Shown piece by piece: positions 54,994 to 62,721 of a stretch of 64,000 bases of DNA (position 1 is the first letter of the stretch; the number at the start of each line of letters is the position of its first letter). Origin of the DNA: JANPPS01 sp965246835 (GTDB taxonomy: Bacteria > Pseudomonadota > Alphaproteobacteria > Acetobacterales > Acetobacteraceae); contig CBDFFQ010000001.1 of assembly GCA_965246835.1 (NCBI GenBank), positions 248,001-312,000 of the forward strand. The letters are read 5' to 3'. The position numbers and the translations under genes were made by a program. A model generated the notes under the pieces. That model was not told where the DNA came from and did not search any database. It saw only the letters and a list, made by a program, of their open reading frames with translations.

Positions 54994-56400
54994 ATGCCCC
55001 GTTCCCGCCGCAGCCGCGCCAGCGACGAGCTGAACCCCTGGCCCGGCTATGTGGACGCGCTGTCCACGCTGTTGATGGTCATCATCTTCGTGCTGCTGGT
55101 GTTCGTGCTCGCCCAAGCCTTCCTCAGCGTGGCGCTGACAGGACGCGATCGCGCGCTCGACCGGCTGAACCGGCAGGTCGCGGAGCTGACCGACATGCTC
55201 TCCCTCGAGCGCGGGCGCGGCACCGAGCTGCAAACCTCCGTCGCGGGCCTGAACCGCGACCTCCAGGCCGCCAACACCGCACGGGACGCGCTCACCCGCG
55301 ACCTCGGCCTGCTGCGTGACGAGGGCGGGCGCATCGCCGCCGACCGCGACGCTTTGAGGGCGGAGCGGGATCGGCTGTCCGCGCGCCTCGCGGATGCCGA
55401 GCTGCAATCCGGCTCCGCCACCGCGCGCCTGCAGCAACTGCAGACCCGGCTGGCCGAAACCGCCGGGCGCACGGATACGGCCGGGCAGGAAGCGGCCGCG
55501 TTGGCCGGGCAGCTGGCGCAGGCGCGGCGGGACCTCGCCGCGATGCAGGCGCAGATGGCCGAGCTGAACCGCACCGTGACCGCCGACCGCGCCACGATCC
55601 AGGCCCGGGTGGCGGACCTCGCGCGCCTCGCCGATCAGGTCAAACAATTGACCGCGTTAAGGGACGAGTTGGAGCAGCAGGCCCGCGCCGCCGCCGTCCG
55701 CGCCACCACGGAGCAGCAACGGCGAGAGGCCGCGGCCGCCTTACTGGCGGACGAGCAGAAGCTCGGTGAAAGCGCCCGCGCCCAAGTGGCCGCCCTCACC
55801 CGCCAGATCGAGCAGCTTCGCGCCCAGATGGCCAGCGTGAGTGCCGCGCTCGGCATCGCGGAGGCGGCCGGCCGCGACAAGGATACGCAGATCGCCGGCC
55901 TCTCGACCCGGCTGAATGTCGCCCTCGCCTCCCGCGTCGAGGAGTTGCAGCGCTACCGCAGCGAGTTCTTCGGCCGCCTGCGCGAGGTGCTTGCCAACCG
56001 GCCCGGCGTCCAAGTGGTAGGCGACCGCTTTGTCTTCCAAAGCGAGGTGCTGTTCCCCGCCGGCGCCGCCGACATGACGGCAGCCGGGCAGGACCAGATC
56101 AGGGCGCTCGCGACCACGCTGAAGGAATTGTCCCGCGACATCCCCACTGACATCAATTGGATCCTCCGCGTGGACGGCCATGCCGACAAACAGCCGGTGA
56201 GCCGTGGCGCCTTCGCCTCCAACTGGGAGCTGTCGGCGCAGCGGGCCATCAACGTGGTGAAGCTGCTGGTCGATGAGGGCGTGCCGGCCGCGCGCCTGGC
56301 GGCCACGGGCTTCGGCGAGTTCCAGCCGCTGGACGGCGCCGAGACCCCGGCCTCGTTGGCCCGCAATCGCCGGATCGAGTTGCGGCTGACCGACCGCTAA
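54994..56400 (+). CDS. MotB-like OmpA-domain protein with long coiled coil
   Basis: Stator-like partner of the preceding gene, 468 residues. A single N-terminal transmembrane helix (about 22-45) is preceded by Asp21 in PGYVDALSTLL, in the position of the proton-carrying Asp32 of MotB. A very long coiled coil (about 50-330) and a C-terminal OmpA/peptidoglycan-binding domain (about 345-468, with RVDGHADKQPV and RNRRIELRL) follow. The coiled coil is far longer than in flagellar MotB. The ATG at 54994 is preceded by a weak GAAG/GGG tract. Confidence 0.8.
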   Translation: MPRSRRSRASDELNPWPGYVDALSTLLMVIIFVLLVFVLAQAFLSVALTGRDRALDRLNRQVAELTDMLSLERGRGTELQTSVAGLNRDLQAANTARDALTRDLGLLRDEGGRIAADRDALRAERDRLSARLADAELQSGSATARLQQLQTRLAETAGRTDTAGQEAAALAGQLAQARRDLAAMQAQMAELNRTVTADRATIQARVADLARLADQVKQLTALRDELEQQARAAAVRATTEQQRREAAAALLADEQKLGESARAQVAALTRQIEQLRAQMASVSAALGIAEAAGRDKDTQIAGLSTRLNVALASRVEELQRYRSEFFGRLREVLANRPGVQVVGDRFVFQSEVLFPAGAADMTAAGQDQIRALATTLKELSRDIPTDINWILRVDGHADKQPVSRGAFASNWELSAQRAINVVKLLVDEGVPAARLAATGFGEFQPLDGAETPASLARNRRIELRLTDR

Positions 56401-56451
56401 TTTTTGTTACGCGCCGGGACAGCAGACCCCGGGATCGCGTATCCTGACAGC

Positions 56452-57894
56452 ATGGTTCCCGGTTCGCCCACGATCCTGCTGCGCCGAATCCCCGGTTGGG
56501 CGCCGGCGGTGGCGCTGCTGCTGTTCACCGCTGTGGCCGGCCCGGCGCTGGGTGGGCTGATCCGGCCGTTGTTCGTGCTGGGTTGCGCCGCCACCGCCTG
56601 GTTCGCCTGGCGCCGCGGCCCCGAACAGCATTTGCAGGCCGTGCTGTGGCTGTTCTGCTTCAGCCCCTTCGTCCGCCGCCTCGTGGACGTTTCGGTCGCC
56701 TACGACGCTTCCGCCGTCATGCTGATCGGGCCCATGCTGGCCATATTGGTGCCGGCGCCGGAGCTGCGGGCTTTGCTCAAACCCGGCCGCGACACGGACG
56801 GATTCGGCCCCGGGCTCGTCTGGCTCGGCTGCGTGACCTATGCGGCGCTGCTGTCGATGGTGCAGGCGGATTGGTTCAATGCGGCCTCCGGCACGATCAA
56901 ATGGGCGGCGCCGGTGGTGTATGCGCTGGTGCTGCTGCAACGCCGGGTCGATCCCGTGGCGATGGCGCAGGCTGCGGCGCGGGCGTTCATGGCGATCATC
57001 CCGATCATGGGCCTGTATGGCGTCGTGCAATATATCGACCCGCCGCTATGGGACCGGTTCTGGATGCAATATGCCTCCATCACCTCCGCCGGCTATCCGG
57101 TGCCCTACGGCGTGCGGGTGTTCAGCACGATGAACGGCCCGGCCAGCTACGCGACCTTCACGGCCGCGGGCTTGCTGCTGGTGGGGTTCCTGCGGCCGGG
57201 GTGGCAGGCGATGCTGGCCGGGGCGCCGGCGGGGCTTGGGCTGCTGCTGTCTTTGTATCGCACGGGCTGGATCGCGCTCGCCGCCGGGGTGCTGTTCTGC
57301 GTGTGCTTCGGCGCCACCAGGCGGCGGTCGCTCGCCACCATGGCCGGGATCGTGATCGCCGCCGGCGTCGCCGCCACGACGCCGCCGTTCTCGGACGTGA
57401 TCGCGGACCGGTTGGAGACACTGACCAACGGCAGCAAGGACGGCAGCGGGCAAGAGCGGCTGGACGAATACGTGACCCTATGGAACCTGCCGGACAGCGC
57501 CCTGGTGGGGTTCGGCTTCACCACGACGGATGCCGGGCAGGCCGGGGCGATGCCGATCGATGGGCAGATCGTGGCGTCCTGGATCACGATGGGCATCGTG
57601 GTCGGCATGGTCTGCCTCGCCAGCCTGATCTGGGCCGCCACCCGCGCCATCACGCCGGCCTGGCGCGATCCCCGGCCCGAGGCGGTCGTGCTGGCCAGCC
57701 TTGCGGTGGCGGCCATGACGCAGATCCCGCTCGCGGGCTTTTCGGGGGAGCTCGGGTTCCTGTTCTGGGGTTTCGCCGGCATCGCCATCGCCGGCAGCCT
57801 CGCCCGGCCCCTGCCCGCTCCCGCAGCTTCCCGGCGCATGGTGCCGTCACGCCGCGACCTTGATCTCCGCCCGCGGCCACGGCCCCAAGCCTAA
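56452..57894 (+). CDS. O-antigen ligase/polymerase-like membrane protein
   Basis: Polytopic inner-membrane protein of 480 residues with about 11 predicted transmembrane segments. The Wzy_C-like stretch LLLSLYRTGWIALAAG (near residue 265-280) is followed by a loop with NGSKDGSGQERLDEY. Such proteins join or polymerise O-antigen, exopolysaccharide or glycan chains; which one cannot be told. The ATG at 56452 was chosen because the region before it is not hydrophobic. Its last 48 bases overlap the convergent acyltransferase gene. Confidence 0.8.
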   Translation: MVPGSPTILLRRIPGWAPAVALLLFTAVAGPALGGLIRPLFVLGCAATAWFAWRRGPEQHLQAVLWLFCFSPFVRRLVDVSVAYDASAVMLIGPMLAILVPAPELRALLKPGRDTDGFGPGLVWLGCVTYAALLSMVQADWFNAASGTIKWAAPVVYALVLLQRRVDPVAMAQAAARAFMAIIPIMGLYGVVQYIDPPLWDRFWMQYASITSAGYPVPYGVRVFSTMNGPASYATFTAAGLLLVGFLRPGWQAMLAGAPAGLGLLLSLYRTGWIALAAGVLFCVCFGATRRRSLATMAGIVIAAGVAATTPPFSDVIADRLETLTNGSKDGSGQERLDEYVTLWNLPDSALVGFGFTTTDAGQAGAMPIDGQIVASWITMGIVVGMVCLASLIWAATRAITPAWRDPRPEAVVLASLAVAAMTQIPLAGFSGELGFLFWGFAGIAIAGSLARPLPAPAASRRMVPSRRDLDLRPRPRPQA

Positions 57895-58833
57895 CCACGG
57901 CAACAGCCGGGCCCTTTGCAGTGCCACATGAGCCACCATCGGCGCCACGACCCCGGCGGTGGTGCAGACCACGACATACAGCACCGGATTTGCGGGGATG
58001 CCCAATCGCAGCATCACCATCCGGACGCCCGAGGCCGCCAGGATGTGCATGACGTAGATCGTCATCGACATGCGGCCGACCAACTCCAGCCAGCCCGTGC
58101 CATGCTCCTCCAGCCGCTTGCTGATGGCCACCACGCCCCAGACACCGAGCACGCAGGCCGGGATCGCCGCCCACCCGTCATGGTCCTGCCAGACCTCCGC
58201 GAACAGCACGGCCACGCCAAACCCCACCCAAACCAGCGCCACCCCGCCCCACCCGAACGGCCGCCACCGCGTCACGGCCGCGCCCCCCAGGATGCCCACG
58301 ACATACAGCGGCAGGTGGTGCAGCGTCAGCGCCAGGTCCGGCCGGGCCGGCAGCACCTGGAATGCCACCGATCCCGCAATCGCCAAACCCACCAGCACCC
58401 GGCGGTCCGGCACCAGCACGATCAACAGATGGCAGATCATCAGCGCATACAAGAACCAGAACTGCGCGATCGGCCGGAACCAGATCATCGCGAGATCGCG
58501 CGGGTAGATCGGAATGTTCGCGTCCCGGGCCAGCACGACGGAGATGCCGCCCTGGATCAGCGACCACAGAAGGTAGGGATACGCGACCGTCCAGAGCTTG
58601 TTCCGCAGGAACGATCCCCGGCCCCGCGCCAGGCTATGCGGGACATTCATCCCGGCCAGGAAGAAGAACAGCGGCATGTGGAACGTATAGAGCGTGAAAT
58701 CCATGCCATCCGCCACGGCGCCGTCCGGCACCACACCGGCCCGGACCAGGCCGCGCAGCGTATGCCCATACACGACCAGGATCACGCCGATCCCCCGCGC
58801 GGTATCGATCCAGCCCTGGCGCGCAGCGATCAT
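57847..58833 (-). CDS. acyltransferase family 3 membrane protein
   Basis: Integral membrane O-acyltransferase of the OafA/WecH type. The 328 residues have about 10 transmembrane segments. The conserved RGIGVILVVYGH stretch near the N-terminus includes the catalytic-site His24. Such enzymes acetylate or succinylate sugars of surface glycans. The neighbouring O-antigen ligase-like and glycosidase genes support a surface glycan role. The start region RQGWIDTARGIG is typical of the family. Confidence 0.86.
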   Translation of the reverse strand: MIAARQGWIDTARGIGVILVVYGHTLRGLVRAGVVPDGAVADGMDFTLYTFHMPLFFFLAGMNVPHSLARGRGSFLRNKLWTVAYPYLLWSLIQGGISVVLARDANIPIYPRDLAMIWFRPIAQFWFLYALMICHLLIVLVPDRRVLVGLAIAGSVAFQVLPARPDLALTLHHLPLYVVGILGGAAVTRWRPFGWGGVALVWVGFGVAVLFAEVWQDHDGWAAIPACVLGVWGVVAISKRLEEHGTGWLELVGRMSMTIYVMHILAASGVRMVMLRLGIPANPVLYVVVCTTAGVVAPMVAHVALQRARLLPWLGLGPWPRAEIKVAA

Positions 58834-58895
58834 GGCCCCGAGACTACAGGCATCCTGCCAGTAAAATTGTCACATCGGCGTCAGCCCATGCGGCG

Positions 58896-60104
58896 TCAGG
58901 CGCTCCACCGTAGGAGGGTGACGTCACCCGATACCGGCACGGTCATCCGGTCCGACACCGGACCAAGCGTTGACCAGTCTGCCTCCGTCAACCGCCGGGC
59001 CAGGACGGACCCGGTCGCACCCCCCAGCCGGAGCCCGACCGGAACAGGCTGCTGGCGCCCCCAGGGCCAGGGCTGCCACAATGCCAGGACACAGCTTCGG
59101 TCCCGCCGCTGGAACAGCATGCGCCGGCACTCCCCCGCGATCTCCAGCGGCAAGCGGCCCGGCGCGAACCGCGGCCCCGGATCGGCCAGGACCTGCATCA
59201 GCGTGCGCAGCGTCCCGAAGGCCGGTTTCGGCGCGCCGTCCTCCCGCAGCAGGCCGTAATGGTGCTCGCTCTCGCCCGGGTCGGTCCCTTCGTCCATCAA
59301 CTGGTAGATGAAGCTGCGGCGCACCCCGGACGTCAGCAGATGCAGCAGCATACGCGGCAGATAGGTGGCCGCAGCGTCCTCCGTCACGCCGCCGGGCCGG
59401 TCTAGCGTCGTGTAGCCGGCCTCGGTCGCCATGACGGGCGCCCCCGGCTTGAACGCGTCCCTGAAGTGCCGGAGATACCAGTCGATCCCGGCATACTCGT
59501 CCGTGGTCTCCGGCTCCTGCGCGCGCTGAACGTACGGGTGGATCGCCACGATGTCGCAATACGGCGCCGCCCCGCGCAACAAGGCCGCGTCCGCCGGCTT
59601 GTAGTCGATCACCGACGGCGACAGCAGGGGCATGCGGGGATAGCGCGGCCGCAGCGCCGTGTGGATCGCGCGCTGATAGGCGATCACGGCCCGGTCCCAG
59701 TGCGGCCGGGCCTGGGGCTGCGCCATGAACCAGTCGCTATCGCCCTCGTTCTGCCCCTCGATGGCCGAGACCTTCTCGGGCCCGAGCGCCTTGAGGTAGG
59801 CCAGCATCTCGGCGGGCGTGTTGGTGGCGGGCGACACGAGCCAGTGGCTGCGGATGCCGTGACGCTCGAACAGGATGCGCCAGCGATCGACATCGTTGCC
59901 GGGGCGCAACTCGTCCCGCAGGTGGCGCACACCTAGGGCGGCCAGCCGCTCCCGCACCAGCTCGAAACGGCTCAGATACGGCTCGCTGCCGAGATGGACG
60001 TTGACGCCGACGCTCTCCACGAAGCTATCGGCAGCAATCGCCTGCATACCCGGCCCAGCGAAGGGCAGCGCCGCCGCGGCGAGCAGCGTGCGCCGGGCCA
60101 GCAT
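58896..60104 (-). CDS. secreted glycoside hydrolase-like protein, clan GH-A type
   Basis: The 402-residue protein has an export signal (ARRTLLAAAALPF, ending IAA-D) and a predicted TIM-barrel hydrolase fold. Glu120 in GQNEGDSDW fits the acid/base of clan GH-A, where it follows Asn. Glu228 in MATEAGYTT fits the nucleophile at the end of a later strand. A beta-sandwich-like C-terminal part (about 310-402) follows. It resembles GH39/GH5-type enzymes, but the exact family is uncertain. It starts 2 bases after the debranching-type gene's stop. Confidence 0.7.
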   Translation of the reverse strand: MLARRTLLAAAALPFAGPGMQAIAADSFVESVGVNVHLGSEPYLSRFELVRERLAALGVRHLRDELRPGNDVDRWRILFERHGIRSHWLVSPATNTPAEMLAYLKALGPEKVSAIEGQNEGDSDWFMAQPQARPHWDRAVIAYQRAIHTALRPRYPRMPLLSPSVIDYKPADAALLRGAAPYCDIVAIHPYVQRAQEPETTDEYAGIDWYLRHFRDAFKPGAPVMATEAGYTTLDRPGGVTEDAAATYLPRMLLHLLTSGVRRSFIYQLMDEGTDPGESEHHYGLLREDGAPKPAFGTLRTLMQVLADPGPRFAPGRLPLEIAGECRRMLFQRRDRSCVLALWQPWPWGRQQPVPVGLRLGGATGSVLARRLTEADWSTLGPVSDRMTVPVSGDVTLLRWSA

Positions 60105-60106
60105 CG

Positions 60107-62215
60107 TCAGGCCAGCGCCGCCCCGCGACGCCTGACCAGCGCCGGGTCCCCGCGCAGCACCTCCATCTCCGTGCCGCCATCCTCGCCGCGCTTGAACGCG
60201 AGATCGAGCTGATGCGGCCCGAGCCTCACGCCCAAGAGCGTGAGGTCCGGCAGCCATTCCGGCAACACCGGATCGACATGCATCACGCCGGCCGGCGCGT
60301 CGGGATCGAGCCCCAGCATCGCCTGCACGAGCGCGAACACCGCCGCCGCCGCCCAGGCCTGCGGCACGTTGGCGCCAAGATACTGCACGGGAAAGTTGGT
60401 GTCGGTGCGCTGCACGCCGGAATACAGTTCCGGGAGCTGCCGCTGCGCGAAGAAGCCCGCCGCCGCATGGATGTCGGTCGCTACGGCATTCGCCTCGGCA
60501 TGGAAGCCATACCGCTTGAACCCGAGTGCGATCAGGCTGTTGTCATGCGGCCAGACGGAGCCGTTTTGGTAGGAGAACGGGTTATAGCTCGGGTTCTCCG
60601 CCGTGAGCGTCCGGATGCCCCAGCCGCTCCACATATCGGGCCGCATGAACCGCGCCACCACCCGCGCCGCGCGATTCGGCGGGACGATGCCGCACCACAG
60701 CAGATGGCCCACGTTGCTCGCGACCGTCCAGATCGGGCGCTTATCGCCATCGAGGCAGTAGGCGTAGAAGCCGCCCGCTTCGTCCCAGAACACCTCGTTG
60801 AATTGCTTGAACAGCGCTGCCGCCTTGGCCGTCAGTGCCGCCGCGCGATCCGCCTCACCGAGCGCCGTGCAAATTTCAGCCATGCCCTGCCAGGCCGCAT
60901 AGACGTATCCCTGGAGCTCGCAGATCGCCTTGGGCCCGCGCACCAGCTTGCCGTCGGGATCGACCACGGCCTCCCCGCTATCCTTCCAGCCGACATTCTC
61001 GTAGCCGTCGCCGGACCGGGTGCCGTATTCCTGGAACCCGTCGCCATCCCGGTCGCCATAGGCGTCGATCCAGGCGAGGCACCCCTCCGCCGCCGCCCGG
61101 TGCTGCCGGATCAGCGCCACATCCCCGGTCGCGCGCCAGGCGGCGTGCAGTGCCATCAGGAACAGGGGCGTCGCGTCCGCCGTGCCATAATACGGCGTGT
61201 GCGGGATCAGCTTCAGCGCCGCGAGCTCGCCCCGGCGCAACTCATGCAGGATCTTGCCGGGCTCCGCATCCCGGTAATCATCCCGCTCGGTCGCCTGCCA
61301 CTGCGCCAGCACCTCCAGCACGCCGCGGGCGATCTCGGGGTCCAGCGTGATGGATTGCAGGCTGACGATCAGCGTGTCGCGGCCGAACAGCGCCACGAAC
61401 CACGGCAGACCGGCGGCCGGCACGAACACGCCCGGCGCGTCGGGCAGCCGCAGCGCCGCCATGTCCTCCACCGCCTGGTCGAACAGGCGCTGGAAGCTGT
61501 GCACGCTGGAGCGCAGGCGCATCACGCCATAATCCCCGGCCGGGATCTCCATCGTGCAGGTATCGGGCGCCGCATACCGTGTATCGCCATCCATGAGGTC
61601 ATAGAGCAGCGTGCCCTCCCAGACCTGCCCGGGATCGAGCGCGATGGCGAAGCTGATGCGGCCATTGGCATACACGGCGGGCACCGAGTTGCGGGCGCGG
61701 ATGCAGACGGCGCGGGCGAACTCCCCGTTGCGATAGCCGGTGGTGAGGGCCTGGTCGGCGTCGGACCACGTGCTGGAGATACGGCCGCGGCGGACGATGT
61801 GACCGGATTTCACCTCGAACACATCGGCGAAATCGCTGCGGACCGCGATCTCGAGATTGAATCGCGCCGGCTTGCGGCCGTAATTGGTGATGGCATAGGC
61901 CTCATGGAGCCCACCCTCGAGCCGGCGGCTCAGCACCAGGCTCAACGTGCGCGCCGGGATGTCCCCGCCTTCGCTGGGGAATGATTTGTTGGTGAGGAAG
62001 ACCCGCGCCGCCTCGGGCGAGGTGGCGCCGCTGTTCACGAGGTCCCAGACGGCACCGTTGGCATAGAGGGCATAGGCGCTGATCAGCCGTGTATCGAAGA
62101 AATACAGACCCTTATCGGTCGGCCACGCCACCTGGCCGTCCGGTTCGGTGATCAGGACGGTGTAGCCCTGGTGGATCGCGACCTGGGCCGGGCCGACCTT
62201 GATTTCTAACGGCAT
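60107..62215 (-). CDS. amylo-alpha-1,6-glucosidase-like (glycogen debranching N-terminal domain) protein
   Basis: Cytoplasmic-looking protein of 702 residues. A beta-rich N-terminal domain of the glycogen-debranching N-terminal type (about 15-205, with WPTDKGLYFFDTRLISAY in part) is followed by an alpha/alpha-barrel glucosidase-like domain (about 240-680). PWFVALFGRDTLIVSLQ and NPFSYQNGSVWPHDNSLIA are recognisable. Relatives act on glucans or trehalose-like oligosaccharides. It overlaps nothing but lies 2 bases from the secreted hydrolase and 22 bases from msrB, so the three may be co-transcribed. Confidence 0.85.
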   Translation of the reverse strand: MPLEIKVGPAQVAIHQGYTVLITEPDGQVAWPTDKGLYFFDTRLISAYALYANGAVWDLVNSGATSPEAARVFLTNKSFPSEGGDIPARTLSLVLSRRLEGGLHEAYAITNYGRKPARFNLEIAVRSDFADVFEVKSGHIVRRGRISSTWSDADQALTTGYRNGEFARAVCIRARNSVPAVYANGRISFAIALDPGQVWEGTLLYDLMDGDTRYAAPDTCTMEIPAGDYGVMRLRSSVHSFQRLFDQAVEDMAALRLPDAPGVFVPAAGLPWFVALFGRDTLIVSLQSITLDPEIARGVLEVLAQWQATERDDYRDAEPGKILHELRRGELAALKLIPHTPYYGTADATPLFLMALHAAWRATGDVALIRQHRAAAEGCLAWIDAYGDRDGDGFQEYGTRSGDGYENVGWKDSGEAVVDPDGKLVRGPKAICELQGYVYAAWQGMAEICTALGEADRAAALTAKAAALFKQFNEVFWDEAGGFYAYCLDGDKRPIWTVASNVGHLLWCGIVPPNRAARVVARFMRPDMWSGWGIRTLTAENPSYNPFSYQNGSVWPHDNSLIALGFKRYGFHAEANAVATDIHAAAGFFAQRQLPELYSGVQRTDTNFPVQYLGANVPQAWAAAAVFALVQAMLGLDPDAPAGVMHVDPVLPEWLPDLTLLGVRLGPHQLDLAFKRGEDGGTEMEVLRGDPALVRRRGAALA

Positions 62216-62237
62216 GCGCCGGGGATCTCGAGGGGCA

Positions 62238-62663
62238 TCAGGCCGGCTGGAAGGTGAGCGAGACGCCGTTCATGCAATAGCGCTGGCCCGTGGGCTGCGG
62301 TCCGTCCGGGAAAACGTGGCCGAGATGGCTGCCGCAATTGCTGCAATGGACCTCGGTCCGCAGCATGCCCCAGCCGCGATCTTCGGTGGTGCCGACCGCG
62401 TCCGGTGTGACGGGCTGGAAGAAGCTGGGCCAGCCCGTGCCGCTCTCGAACTTGGCCGTGGTGTCGAACAGCGCCTGCTGACAGCCGGCGCAGACATAGG
62501 TGCCGGGGCGCTTCTCGGCATTGAGCGGGCTGGTGCAGGCGCGCTCCGTGCCGTGGCCGCGCATGACCTTGTATTGCTCGGGCGACAGCAGGGCCTGCCA
62601 CTCGGCCTCGGTATGCGTGACGGGGAAGGTTTCGGCCGGCTTGGCTTTGGCGAACAAGGACAT
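62238..62663 (-). CDS. msrB: peptide-methionine (R)-S-oxide reductase
   Basis: Repairs methionine-R-sulfoxide. The 141 residues have zinc ligands Cys58, Cys61, Cys107 and Cys110, the active-site Cys130 in RYCMNGVSL, and the conserved FESGTGWPSFFQP motif. The ATG at 62663 has AGG about 7 bases upstream. No signal peptide is seen, so it acts in the cytoplasm. Confidence 0.95.
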   Translation of the reverse strand: MSLFAKAKPAETFPVTHTEAEWQALLSPEQYKVMRGHGTERACTSPLNAEKRPGTYVCAGCQQALFDTTAKFESGTGWPSFFQPVTPDAVGTTEDRGWGMLRTEVHCSNCGSHLGHVFPDGPQPTGQRYCMNGVSLTFQPA

Positions 62664-62721
62664 CAGGAACCTCGGTGATTTCGGTGGGCGGAATATGGGC
62701 GGCGCGCCGCGCGTCTCAAGC

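Noticed and set aside
53089..56400. A complete Zorya anti-phage system
   Set aside because: Only MotA-like and MotB-like parts are present. The neighbours are an OmpA-like protein and an O-antigen ligase-like protein, with no helicase, nuclease or ZorC/ZorE-like gene, so a defence call is not supported.
60212..61984. A 590-residue plus-strand open frame opposite the debranching-type gene
   Set aside because: The minus strand has family motifs over its full length; the plus frame is Arg/His-rich without recognisable features.
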